Of a stretch of 64,000 nucleotides of DNA, positions 11,001 to 23,736 are shown piece after piece (position 1 is the stretch's first letter; every line of letters begins with the position of its first letter). Origin of the DNA: Strix aluco. Lineage: Eukaryota; Chordata; Aves; Strigiformes; Strigidae. The notes beneath the pieces are model-generated. The model was given only the letters and a program-made list of their open reading frames with translations. It ran no database searches and was not told the origin of the DNA. The translations under genes were made by a program, and so were the position numbers. The DNA lies in NCBI RefSeq assembly GCF_031877795.1, contig NC_133939.1:8165698-8229697 (forward strand). Reading direction: 5' to 3'.

Positions 11001-14000
11001 ACTCCTGAAAAATACTGATTTTTTTGGTAACAACACTACATAATTGGTAACTTACATAGCCCAAAGGGATTTTGGTTGGTTGGGCTAAAGGGAATGAATC
11101 TGAATTGGGATTTTTTTTTCCCCCCCTTTTGTTAAAGGCTGCCTTTATATCCCATAGAGAAATTAACTGAGGCAGAAATCTCTTTCCCTCCACTTTAATA
11201 AACGGGGATGACTCATTATTTCCCCATTTTGCTTTAAATATCCTGTCATCGTTGTGGTTTGCTTTGTTCAGCTATCCTCTCAACTCCATACAGCACCTGC
11301 TGTAATGACGCAGGAAGTTCTCTGTGGTTCTTCTGCCCTTTCAATATGTCTTTCTTATCAACAGAGCACTCTGACCTTTAAACATCACTTACTTTACTTG
11401 CCTAGCAGATACCTGCAACCCCCAGACAGTGTTTCTTTGATCTTTCCTAGATAGCAGATTACATTGTCTTGACAGAACCAAAAAAAATATGCCGTACCTT
11501 TTCAAGCCTTCACCCTTATCGAAGCACACTCAGATTTTGTGCTGCAGTTTAAATTTTCACAAGTAGAGTGTGCTGCTATAGCTTCACCAACACTTCAGTA
11601 GGTAGGGAAACCTCTTGATTCAAATTTATTTGTTTGAAACCTAAGTGACTGCTTCCTTATCTTCTGACCATCTTTCAGTGCCTATTGCCCCATGCTCCTT
11701 ATGCTGAGTAAAACCATGGTGTCTTTTACCTGCATATCCACACACAGGTTGAACAAAGACCATTAGAAGCCAAGCCCTTTGTAATTCTGGAGAACGAAAT
11801 AATAACTCTGTTGCTGATAAAGCCAGGTTTTTTTGTCTGTCTCTCTCACTGGCAGACAATGGAATAACACCAGCAGAGGAAAACAAGATCAAACTAGTGC
11901 TGGATCTGAGAAGATAAAAGACAAAATTCAGAGAAAAAGGAACCTTGGTCAGATGAGAGAAATAAGAAATACATTTCTACAGCAAAGGATATTTTATACT
12001 GAGGCTAGACAAGGGCAAAAGATGCTAGGAGAAAACAGGGCACCTCTGTTTCAGGACAGAAGACATCTGCTGGCAGAGGGATACTGGGCCCTGAAAGATT
12101 CATCCTCAACACAGAGAACACTTGAGCAGTGGAAAACAAAAAATAAGAGCATGGAAATGAATGTTTTATTGTTTGCTGAGAACTGTGCATTCTTTGTTGT
12201 GGATAAATGCAGCCTGAATTTTGCAAAGCTTTTGTATCTGCTTGCTTCCATCATGAAAAAGCCCTTCAGAGGTGAGCCACTAACCAGGAATGCCCAAGGG
12301 CTCCTACCCTGGTCAAAGGAGAGGCTGGAGCTGTCAGGGGGGCTGAGGCTCAATCCCAGCCCCCAGAGCCGACTGACGGCAGCAAAGTCCAGATTCCGTG
12401 AGAGACAAACCGAAGGACACACACGCCCTGATCCACTGGTATCAGACAGTGAATAGTGTCACTTTGAAACCGTCAGATGAACTAGCCGAGGTGAACAGTA
12501 TACATCTATGTAGTTAACTGGCCAAGGTGGTCTCCATGGTTTTTCATGTGTGAATTTTCATACCCCTAACAGTCCTCTTCAAAGGATTGTATATCCAGGG
12601 TCAGCATGGCTTTCTGGACAACTGGGTACCTTTAATGAATAACTGAATTTTAAAAAATGAATTTAATTAAAATGCATCACTTTGCTAGATAAAATATTCA
12701 GCGCTTGTGACATCAAGCAATACTGCACTCAGTGCAAAGATACAAGATAAATAAGGAGCACTTGGGCTTTGCATATCACCCTGCATGACTTCTTATTGCT
12801 TTCTATCTTTTTCTTTTTAAATACATATTTATAGATTTAGAAGAGATAACAGGCTAACTGAACATTTCAGAACTGCCAACAGCTCCTCAGATGGAAATCT
12901 TGCCATTATGAGATTGCAGCCATGCTCAACTCTTCAGAAACAAAGACTTCCTTCATTAAGTGTTTGGTTGGTCTTTCCTGCAGGAGTAGTGAAACGCTGA
13001 GTGCTTCTAACTCCATAACTGACAAATGACACAGGTCTTAAATGCTGTCATCCCATTTTGACTTTCATTTTTATCACTCTCAAAATAAGATGCAGCAACA
13101 GGAAAAGCCAGTAGGACTTTTGTCTGTTGTTTCAAAGTGCAGGAGCAGCTCATGACGGCACCTGAAAGGCAGTAAAGTTTCGTATTTTACATAATGACAA
13201 ACAAGAGAAACGTTATTCATCTGTTTCTTTGTGGGGAAGGCTTACACTAGAGAAAACCCAAAAAACAGGACAAAACTGCTTGAACAAATCATGAAAGCAG
13301 ACCTTCAAAGGAAGGGGGCACAGAACCTTTGTACTACTCTTTTTTTTTTTTTTTCCCCTTTTTATAATGCACAGAGGATATGAAAGCAGTTTTTTGTTAG
13401 TTTTTTTATTCTAAAAGGAATTTTTCGCTCCTGCTTCTCTTTTACATTAAAAATTGAAGTCTTGCCTTGAATAGAAGGCTCTAAGGCAAACAGCAAAGAC
13501 ACGCACAAGTCAGGATCCAGCACACTGGTAAGGACATTTGGTTAGTGCCCATCTCGCATTGTATTCTCAAGGCTGCAGATGAAAGTCAACAAATTTGAAG
13601 ATTCAAAAACCAAACTAAACCAAATTTAGTTCAGCTGCAACAAATACTTTTAAAAGTGAAAAAAGTTAACATCTTTAAACTGCTAATGGTTTAACTTAAA
13701 AAAAGTAATGCCCTCCCAAAGTTCACAGCTATCTCTGGGCAGAGAAACCTGTCCTTCATACTTGAAATCAGTGATAAATAAAATGCCTCTGTCATTGCCT
13801 CTGACAACCATTTATATCGATGGGTCTGTGGCTGGATATTTACTGCAATTTGGTCCGTAGACAGTCTCTCTAGGTGTGTCTGGAAGAAGTCCCTCTTAAG
13901 GAAAAGAGGATCGAAACATAGTTATTTCATTTTGAATTGACTCAGACTAACCAACCTGTGCAATGTCCCAGAGGATCCACATCAATTTTGGATACTTTCA

Positions 14001-17000
14001 GATGAAGACAGTCTCAGAGAAAGCAAGGGCTCTGACTACAGTTTTCAGATGGCCCTGCCACAGCCACAAGTGTCACAGGCACCTGCTGTGCAGGGCAGGG
14101 GATGGTGTTCAGTAATCCTCTCCAGTTACAGAACTGGGTAGAAGGTTAACGCAGCCCCATGCAGGGATCTCCACCTGCAAGACACAGGCCCAGACAAGTT
14201 TTCCAGTGAAGGAGAAGGCACTTCCCAGTAATCCCCAGGTGCCTTCTGAGCTAGCAGTTCCACCTCCATGTCCTTTCCACCCTGCTGGAACCATCTCCTC
14301 CACTGGAGAGGAGCATCCTCATCTCTCCCACCTCCTTCCTCTCTCAGGTCTCATCCCTGCTCCCTCACCCCTTGTACCCTGACTCCCACTCCAGAGGGGT
14401 GCCACTCACCAGATCCACGCTGACACTGGGAATAGTCGCAGCTGTCTCTTCCTCCCCAGCCCAATTGTGTTGCTGGCTGCCTTCACCCCCAGAGGCACAA
14501 ACTCTGCTTGGCACCAGTAAACTGGGCAATGCACGCATGTGGAGCCACAGTGGCCACTGCCATGTTGCTTCCCACCTGTAAGCCTGTCACTGGAAACACG
14601 AATGGGAGACAAATCCATTGGAAAGCAGACTCCCTCCATTCCTTTGCTCATAGACCAAAAGTTTCTCCTACAGCTGTGAATGCTCCTGAAGCTTGGTTTT
14701 CATTAGTTTCTTTATGCATTGTAAACAAAAACGCCCAAAAGGAGGCCGCCCTCTGCCCACTGAGTACTGATCAGGAATGCCTTGAGACCTGGACTATCCT
14801 AGAGGCCAGCTCTAAAGCCCTCCAAGCCACCAGTAATCTTCTTTTACGTTTCAGTGGGCTCTGGATCAGGCCAAAATATGCATAGAAACATCAAGGAAGC
14901 CAGATCCAAAACCTGAAACTGATCTTACCATGAACAACCAGTGGCTGGCCCGGATCTGCTTCTATGGAAGCAAAAAGGGACAGAGAACTACCTGCTTTGG
15001 CACAGGAGTTTTCTTTGAGGTGTGGAGAACCGCAGATCAGAACTGCTAGTACTCTATTTGGGTAGAGATACCTTCTCACTTACCTTCTGCCTCCTGAAGT
15101 TAAAGGCCACACTGTAAGATAAGAACAATCAAATTAAAACCATCTCCTGGCTGTCACAGGGCTTTTAACCCTTGATCTGTACTATGGATTACTTTTTTTT
15201 CCCCTCCAAATAAAGCAAAACCTCCCTGTACAGTGAATGTAAACCTGTAGACATTGCAGACCTCTCAGATGCAGACCACACACATCCAGGTGCTCAGCAG
15301 CCACAGGCTGAAGGACCTCACTCCAGCAGAGTGTTCCAGACAGCATTATTTCCAGCAGCCTTCAAACAGCCCTACTCTGTGCCTGAGGATAAGGTTGGAG
15401 AGGTGTGGAAATACTGGCACAAAAAGCAGTTTCACTCAAGCAAATAACAGTGACATGGGTATCACCACCCCAGTGCTCTCCAGGAGAGGCTGCAGGCCAG
15501 TCCTGAGAACACCTTTCATGTCCAGCCATGAAGCCATTGTCTGGGCAATGTTTTGAGCTCATTTGTCCCTTTGGTGCACCAATTTAAACTCTATTTGATT
15601 TGCAATTGTTTTTTCTTATCCTGAGAGTGCTAATGAGTAATACAGCAGTAGAGGGAAACAGGGTCTGGTTGAGCTATTGATGCTGCATGCAAATTGCAGG
15701 GGTCAGTCTGAACCTGGGCACTAGGGGCATAGATCAGTCCTTAAACCGGTCACTTCTGGTAGCAGCACAGCAAATCAAACTGCTGCAGCAGAAACAGTCT
15801 TTCTAGGACTAATGGACCAAGAGAATAACAAACCAAAGATCTGATCTCTGCTGAGTTCAGAAGATTCAGTGCAGACTGCTGTCTAGTCACAGGATAATAC
15901 AGATACCATTTGACTGTTTGGAGAGCAAAGTTCACCTGTAATAACACCCTGCCAGCTAGCTTGAGATCAGGAGACTGTCCCAGCCACCTACCTACAACAC
16001 TGAAGTGACAGGAAAGACTGCAAAAGCTCACTCACTGACAGGGCCCATCATTGACACCAGAAACCCAAATGTAAGGGTTTATACAAACAGGGCAGCATTT
16101 TGAAAGCAGAGGTAAAACACTGGCTGCTTTATAAATCTGTTATCAACTCCAGGTATTTAGTGCCCCACACAGCTATGTGGGGTTCTTGGTAGCACCTGGC
16201 TTCCTAACATCATCTGGTTAATCAACCCCCATGCCAAACCTGCAGTACCTCAACCATTAGTAGGGTTCACCCTAGTCAAACTACACTAGTGCCGCTTCCA
16301 CCCCTCTCCCCATCATCATCTAAATTCTCATGTGCCTAACACATAGCTATGAGCCCCATATGTGCTGTACTCATAATCTAATCTCACTTTGCCTATTCAC
16401 TATTTTCTAATGATATATAAACAGCAGCCTATAAGGAAACCACATGTTGCCTGCAGCAATGATACTGGATGATAAACTCTTCACAACTGGAAAAAAAATG
16501 ATTAAACATAAATAACTGCACTTCCTACATGAGGTTCAGCAACTAGAGAGCAGTACCCAAAATATCCAAAAGAGCCCCTTCAGAAAAGGACTGAAAAGAC
16601 AAATGGCAGAAATTGGAAGGTGGAAATGAAGAGTGGAAAGAAGTGATTTACCAAGAGGACTGGGATTTTGTAGGTAAAGAATCAGACTCCGTAAGGGAGG
16701 GATTAACTAACAGAAAACAGAGCTGCAGAAAATATCCTTTATGGACTTGGAAGTTCAGAAACAAGGAGTGGGAGCACCAGAAGAGCTAAAGAAGATTTAC
16801 AAACCATCATATCCCCAGACCAGAGACAGTTCTGCTCATGTGGCTGACTAAATAATGGTTATCTGAGTCAAAGACAGGTAACACAAAAGTACTGTGTCAC
16901 AAGAATGCTGACAGCTCTGCTGCAAAACTGGATCTTTTCTGACCCTTTGCTTCACTGCCCTACCTTGTTCCATGTTCTTCTTCCTTGAGGTTTTTATCTA

Positions 17001-18959
17001 ATGTGAAAGAAGTCTGTGGGATGAGGCAACAGTCAGGTCAGCCAGGAGACTGCAGAAAGCTAACTCCAGAGCAAGGGCAGCTGTACTAGCAGCAGTGCCA
17101 ACTCTCCCCTGCCCAGGAGCTGGCAGCAGAGCCTACACAGCTGGTGGAAACAAGCCCAAACCACAAGCGACACAGTAATATTTCACCTTGGGTGTTACCT
17201 GTCTAGCAGATGTTTTTCAAAACTAGATTGCGGTTTACTGGTCATTCTGAAGAGCCAACATGAATACCAATAGAATTATTAGAAATTCTTAGGTTTTGCA
17301 CATCTTTATTAGTAAAACAAGGACTTTGCTTTTGGAACTCGGATGTTGAAAACTGTCAATAACTCACTGTACTCACCAATTTGGCCTACTTGCTTTTTCC
17401 CATATGAACCGTATACCAGAGCACACTACAAACTATATCACCACCTATACACAGCTGTCATGTGTTACTAATTACCAAAAGTGCAATGTGTAGTCAAGGG
17501 AAATTTAACTTACACCAGTCAAGGCTAAAAGAAAAAACATAGCTCAGAAGAAACATTCAGCTAAAAGAAATTAACTCACAACTTCATGCTTTTTTGAAAG
17601 TTTCTGTACAAAAGTTTAAATTACCCCATGCTAGCTTTCAGTTTATTCTTCTATCAAAGCTATAAAGGGGAAGCATTTTAAAATTGTAAAGTAGCAGTAA
17701 GGAATGAGACTTGTGCTCTTCCCTGATATTTTAATAATTTTGGTTTTGTTACCATGCCTCTGTCCCTTTAACCTGCAGGTTTCACCCAAACTGTGTGAAT
17801 ACCCAAGAGAAGGGAAGACTGGCATTAAATTGGAGAGCTAGGCTCCAGCTTCCCAAGTAACACCAAGCAGCAAGAATACTTTCAGCCACTGTCCATCATA
17901 TCTCTTTCGCATTTTGTTCTTTATAAAATACCCGTTTCTTACATTAGATAAACTGAAGCCAAAATTCCAATCCTGTCTATATAGTATGTATCATATTACA
18001 GATACTGCACTCTGATGGCCTACAACCTGGTACGGAAAACCATTTCATCTTTTAAATTAAATAACAGATATTTACAAGCTATTCACAACCTCCAATGAAC
18101 CCATCTTATACTTCTCTGTAGGTCTTCCTGCTATGTTAGCTTTACCTGTGCTTTTTCTCTAACATTGCTCTGATATGACTTACAACTAAGATTCAACCCT
18201 AATCTGCACGTCTCTGTTTTGTAGGGGCTCCTCGAACATGAGGCATGTGCACCATCACAAAGTTAAGCCTAAAGGATTTCCCTACTGTTCCAATAGCCTG
18301 AAGAAACATTACAAAAACCTAGCTCTGCCAATACACTGGTTTTGTTCGTGACATTGTTCTCCTACTTTTTTAAGAGACAATTTCTAGGGCAAAAACATTT
18401 TATGTAAAAACATAATATTATTGTAAATCCTTAAATGCTGTTTTCATGTAACTGGATATTAGCTGGCATGACCCAGCATTCTCTAATTCCAGAGATAGAA
18501 AAAGATGAGGAAATTCAGCTGCTGCAAGTTAAGTTTTACATCCAGGTGAACTTTTGCACCTTTCAGTCTCTCCAGACTTTATTTCTTAACCTGTCTAGAT
18601 GCCTAGAGGCCTGCAATACAGTCTGATTTCTCTTAGTGACACATTTTCTTTTAATTCTGTACAATCTGTAGAGGCTGTTAAAGAGCTGAAGACAAAACTT
18701 GGCTTGCTCACACCTCAGTAGTTTAAACACTGTACTACACATGCTGCATGCCTTATTTAGATGCCCCAAATTACAGTTATAATGGCTTATTTATTCATGT
18801 AAGAATACACAACATTCTTAAACTTATCAAAACAGCCCTAAAAATTGTTTCTTGCTCAAATTGATTAGGTTTGCATTTCTCTCTTGCAAGTCTCTAAATA
18901 ACACTAAGCAATATTAAATTCAGTTCAACATCTGTTTTAATATGTTAAGCAACACTCAC
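8073..18959. other. Region downstream of CAB39 with scattered exon-like signals
   Basis: No recognisable gene. Besides the candidate exon at 11856-12271, isolated strong splice pairs occur. On the minus strand these are 15084-15111 (28 nt, TCTTACAG acceptor and AAG|GTAAGT donor) and 14410-14575 (CTG|GTGAGT donor, one open frame). On the plus strand there is 13475-13527 (CTG|GTAAGG donor). 14.1-15.6 kb is less AT-rich than its surroundings. A long T run lies at 13341-13356. No tRNA or other structured RNA was noticed. Confidence 0.5.
11856..12271 (+). other. Candidate plus-strand exon, fully open 138 codons, gene unknown
   Basis: A very strong plus-strand acceptor (pyrimidine run TCTGTCTCTCTCACTGGCAG) precedes 11856 and a CAGAG|GTGAGC donor follows 12271. 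One frame is open through the whole segment and on to 12456, 212 codons from 11821, the longest open frame in the window. The peptide is rich in K, R, E and Q at first (for example SEKIKDKIQRKRNLGQMREI), then hydrophobic (LLFAENCAFFVVDKCSLNF). I recognise no family. The frame has no ATG near its start, so it would have to be an internal exon. The minus strand is also open for 123 codons over 12051-12422. Confidence 0.3.
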
Positions 18960-19079
18960 ATTTTTATCACCCTGAGTTTCTTCATGGTGGGATGCGAGGT
19001 ATTCCCAAAGGCTGGCACGAGAGGAAGAAACAGGAACTGTAATGGGATCCTCCATGACAGCTCAGTAACAAGGAATTTG
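18960..19079 (-). other. Candidate exon with start codon, gene unknown
   Basis: The minus strand shows a strong acceptor (TTTCTTCCCCAG), 120 nt, then a consensus AAT|GTGAGT donor. An ATG at 19055-19053 in good context (GTCATGG) opens 32 codons to the donor in phase 0, starting MEDPITVPVSSSRASLWEYL and ending TQGDKN. The S-x-LWEYL pattern faintly recalls the start of a BED-type zinc finger, but no Cys/His follows in this exon, so I do not assign it. The segment lies downstream of CAB39 in the same orientation. It could be the first coding exon of a neighbour, or chance. Confidence 0.4.
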
Positions 19080-19937
19080 CTGGGGAAGAAATGGAAAAAC
19101 ACCTACTGTTGATTTAATTTTAGGCAAGGAGAGCAGACAACTCCAGTCATAATCATTTATCTTAATAGTACATACATAGCTGTTCCAATAGATATAAAAA
19201 GCAGCATATATATTTATCACTTGTTTTTTCCAAACAGATCCACCCTCCCTAAAACATATCTAAACTGTATCTTTATATTACAGCACACTGTTTATCTTCC
19301 TTCACTCCAAACATACACTCCTGATCAAATCCTTCAGTGTTACCATTATCAGGCACACATAAGGCAATTCAGCTAGTGTCACCTCCAGACACGCAACACA
19401 CTCCCTTGGCAGATGTAATCCTGAGTACCATTACACTCGGCCCCACCACAACACAGCTGGAAAACTCTCCTGTGAGAGATGGCAAGGAAACCTTTCGCAT
19501 GAAGGGTCCATTTATGAAAAGTGAGAGAAAGCCAGTTCTGGTCAAGGCATTTCTGAGCAAGGAAACAAAACATCCTTACTTTTGTTGTGTAAACCAGAAT
19601 CTCCAGTATGAGCCCTCTAAAAAAGAGCTTGCCTTTATATTTCATTGTGAATACAACACACGTATCAAAAATCTAATTATACGTTGGCTGTATAACTCAG
19701 GGGTTTGTGGTAGTGTTTTTTAAATAGAGGTGAGTCAACACATCTTTAAACAGGAAGCAGAACAGGTCTTCCCTCTCATGAAATAGCGAATTTGCTCCAG
19801 ATAATGTAATATATCGAAATGTCTCTCTCCTCCCTCCTTTTAACTTCTTTCCACTTTTTTTTTTGTTTTGTTTTTTGATATTTTGACCTGCCTCCAGTCA
19901 CATGGGATTTAAACTGGATCTACTCAGGTCCACTTGT

Positions 19938-19976
19938 AAATACAGATTACATATCTGTAATCAAATACAGATTACA
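19938..19976. repeat. Nested direct and inverted GATTACA repeats
   Basis: AAATACAGATTACA occurs at 19938-19951 and again at 19963-19976. GATTACA at 19945 is mirrored by TGTAATC at 19956, giving a 7-bp stem with a 4-base loop. The result is three TAATC-type words in 39 bases. Function unknown; a cluster of K50-homeodomain-like words is one possible reading. Confidence 0.6.
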
Positions 19977-20415
19977 CTGGAAACAACTTTTCACAAATTC
20001 ACTGTGCTCAGATTAAGTTGAACAGCGATTTAAAGAGATAACATGCAAAAGAACAGGGTTGTTTTTTCCTCACTATGATACTAACCATCAACTTAAATTA
20101 CAATATGCTGAAAAGCTTTAAGAAACACCATTTAAAAATGCCTTAAAAAGGCCAAAACCTTTGGAGAAAGGAGTACTGATGTATCACAAGAAATAACCAA
20201 AATGATGACAGAAAATAAAGGTACTGCACCCGAGATGGCACCACCTCAATTGAACAGCCATGTAAGGGAAAGTAATACGGACAGGAAAATTACTTAACAA
20301 AGCAGCCAGCAAAGGTCTAGAATAAAGGGGGGAAAAAAGGGTAACAACAAAATGAAAACCGGTGGAAGTTGCCTGCTAGGAATGACCTGGCAGGCCACAA
20401 ACAAAGCAAACTTAC

Positions 20416-20518
20416 TGAAAGTGGCTTTGTCCATGACCTGCTCCCAGGGGGTCTGAGAGCAACTTTTACTCTGGTTCCTAGCGATGTCAGCTCATAAGGC
20501 AGGTCCTGCTGATCAACT
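20416..20518 (-). other. Candidate exon (possibly 5'UTR) upstream of 18960-19079
   Basis: 103 nt on the minus strand between a TTTTTCCTGCAG acceptor and a TCA|GTAAGTTTG donor, both close to consensus. Only one frame is open through it (VDQQDLPYELTSLGTRVKVA onward). Joined to the candidate exon at 18960-19079, that frame hits a stop before the next ATG, so it would act as leader if the two belong together. It lies about 0.9 kb past the CAB39 poly(A) site. Confidence 0.35.
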
Positions 20519-20908
20519 CTGCAGGAAAAACACATTTTAAGAAGTCAGTGCAACATCTCCTTGCATTTCCCATGCTTCCTCCCGCTGAGGCCGTTTCATC
20601 CAAACACCCAGTCAAGAACTCAACTTGACCACTTTAATTAAAATTTGCAATTTGTTTGACTTCAAGTATTAATTACTCCTTCCCCTTGTAACCTGCGATC
20701 TTACTGTCAGTGAGGGAGAAAAATACTAACATTTTATATAAAGGCTCAAACAGATGTAGACTCTAGCAGGGGGCTATAAAAAAGACCAAATATTTTTGCC
20801 TGCAAGGGAAGTATGTTCCTGGCAGGAAACCAGATTTTTTAGTAATTTTGCTGAACAAAACCATCTGAAGAATCTGCATCAAAGACTCCTGAATGTTTTG
20901 GTGGTTGT

Positions 20909-20945
20909 TTTTTTAAATGTAATTTTTTAAATGTTTTTTAAATGT
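20909..20945. repeat. Short tandem repeat, TTTTTTAAATGT x3
   Basis: Three near-identical copies of a 12-13 base unit (TTTTTTAAATGT, the first followed by AA) lie head to tail, just downstream of the CAB39 poly(A) site. Likely a simple slippage minisatellite. Confidence 0.75.
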
Positions 20946-21461
20946 CTTGACATTTGCCACCCTGCATAACTTGGGGTGTTACCTGTGAAAAACAGAGGCA
21001 GACAGCTTCAAAGGCACAGACACCATAGGATTTCCTAAGAAAAGAGATATCTATTGCACATTCTCATCTCCTGAAATTTAGAGAGAAGGGAAGGGCCAAA
21101 AATTATCGAAGATTCACTTCCATTAATCTTATCAGGTCCTGTCTCTAGATGTGACACAGGATACTGCATCTCCTCTCTTTGACCCCTGGTCATGCAAATA
21201 ACGAATAGGATCAGCAAATAATGCTACAAATAGGCAAGAGTCTACCAACAATTAAAAATGATTACATCTCTAATACAGCACTTTGTCTTAATTCCTTAAA
21301 AATATTTTTGCAAGCCAAAGTTTATCATGATTTTAAATTATTTCACATTTCACAAAGGGAGAAAGCTGAACCCATCTAAGGCAATAAAGAACAGATACAC
21401 ATTCACAAGAAACTCATCCTCTTCAGTAACACAGTAAAGAACACATGTTTTTCTTCAAAAT

Positions 21462-21467
21462 TTTATT
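21462..21467 (-). terminator. CAB39: CAB39 distal poly(A) signal
   Basis: A minus-strand AATAAA, followed about 25-40 nt later on that strand by TGTGTT-containing sequence, the usual arrangement of hexamer then GU-rich element. It lies 2.4 kb past the CAB39 stop. Cleavage would fall near 21442-21450. Confidence 0.6.
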
Positions 21468-23736
21468 TCAATTTAAATTATGGGGCCAGCCAGATTTTTT
21501 CGATAAGAAACGCATTTTCCTCAGGAGAAATGAAATGCTACCACGGAAGTAGAATTACAATTGTATACACCTCTTATTTAAAAAAAAAAAAAAAAAGCGA
21601 AACCAAAAACTGCTCACATTTAAATAAAACTTTTAGTAATACCCTTAAGCCTTCAAGCAGATAAGAAACCACTTCCAGAACAATAGGTTTTTTTAATACG
21701 AAGAGCACGTCAAATGAGCTTTAATTTAAATACAACTTCTTTTCCAAAGCCAACATTCAAATGTTTCCACATATTAAAAAAAGTCACCATAGCCATTGTT
21801 TCCAAGGCCTAATATAGAGTAACCTCTATCCCAGTCCAAATGGTTTCACTTCTTTACATATATAAATCTTTAGCACGTCTACATTTTTCTAAAGAGGAAG
21901 CCTTATATGTTATGGTGAGTAACTTGGCAAATAATGTTTTCGTCCACTCAGCTATGATAAACCAAAATACAACAGACTGTTAGTACTGAACTGTAATACC
22001 ATCTCATGGCCAATTCTGCCTGCCTGTGATCTTCAGTAAGAATAAGCTACTTTCCTTCCTGTAAGCAAAATGATTCAGTTTGCAAAGGACATGTTAAGAA
22101 CCTTTAAAAGACCAATTATCATGTTAAAAGCAATTTTAAACAACTGAGTGAAACCACTCAGTTTTCTGGAGCTGACTTCCCTTGTGAAGGCTTTTCAAAT
22201 TAGCTTAAACATCACTTAGGAGTTTCATCTTGCCGATTGCAAAATATTTTAATTAGGAAGAGGACAGGAAGCAACAAACATTTTCTATAGCATTTGCAAT
22301 CAGATTCAGCCATGCAGAATTTGAACTTTCAGACTCCAATCTGTAAGTTTGCTTGGTTGTGATCTTAGCATTACTATATGATGGATAGATACAATTTTAA
22401 TAACATCATTTAGCTATATTTAGTAGATTCCTTTTGTATGGTCACAGTAACAAAAAACATGGTGCAAAATTGGTTGGGTTTTTTGTTTTTATAAATACTG
22501 ATAGTTTGCAGCATTAAACAACAAAATCAACAAAATTAAATCATTTTGTTAACTAGGACATCTATGAAATTGTTTCTTGAAGTTGGAGGGAATTAAATCA
22601 TTCACTTACACAACTGCTGTACTGAGTTATTTACTGTAAGAAAGAAATGATGCACTGTAGGCTCCCCAGAAGTAAGAGGAACCAATATTAATTTAGCATA
22701 ATCTTTGCCATTGGCAGAGCTGGTGAGCATAATGCTAGTTTAATTGAATAAGGCCAATATTATCCAGTAAGAACATAGTATAAAGGGTTCCAGTTCTCAT
22801 TTCAGCGTACCCTAATTGATGGCACCCCATTAGATAAGTGAATACAAAGAATTTGTTTGGGTTTTTTTTCCTTTTTTCCTTTTAATGCTGCAGTACTTAA
22901 GATTGTTAAATCAGCATTTCCATGTGATCTGAAGTATTCAATTACATATGAGCATTCATTTTGCAAAACTCAATATTAGGTAATAGTTACAGACTAATAC
23001 AATAACATTCCTCTGCTGTACAAATTAAATCATACTTTAAAGAAATGAGCAGCCTAGGAGTTATATACAAAAGAAACCAGCAAGCATTGTTGAAATGAAA
23101 TGCAAAATGTCACTGCTAGGTCTACTGTCTGAAATACCTTTAAAGTAAAATTAACAAAAACCCTTAGAACATATTTCCAAGTTTACAAGTCAATTCTCAG
23201 AAAAATCATGTCAAAAAAAAATTCTATAAAGCAGTGAAAGGCATATATACATTTTCCTTATGAACCTTGAGATTTCACTCTTTTAAAAGTCGCTAAGTTT
23301 CAATATCAGTTTATTTGCAAGACAACTGTTTATCCCAATAAGCTCACATCTTAGATACATTTCCCCTTTGATTACAAATAAAGCACTGCACATTTTTTTT
23401 TTTTTAAAATCAAGGCATATAATCTTATACTATGGTGCCAGGTATGCACAGGTCACGTTGTGCTCATATCTCAAACAAGGTAAGTGCAAACATACAGATT
23501 TATTCAGATTTGCAAGCATGCAACCTGTACTTAACTACATTAATACCTTCTCTCCTAAACCAAACTAGTATCTATATGTTTGCTTTCACGAACCTAGAAT
23601 CTTTCTTTTCAGGACTCCTAAAACAAGCAGTGTCTTTGAATTCTGAAATGACACAAATATCAAGAAAGTCCACATTGTGCAAGAAAGCAGCAGCTATGTT
23701 TTTCAACTTGGACTAAAAAAGAAAAGAGAAAAACAA

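Noticed and set aside
1..21440. ITM2C, the neighbour of CAB39 in mammals
   Set aside because: I looked for its BRICHOS-region and furin-site peptides in the available translations and did not see them. It may lie outside the window or be in short exons I missed.
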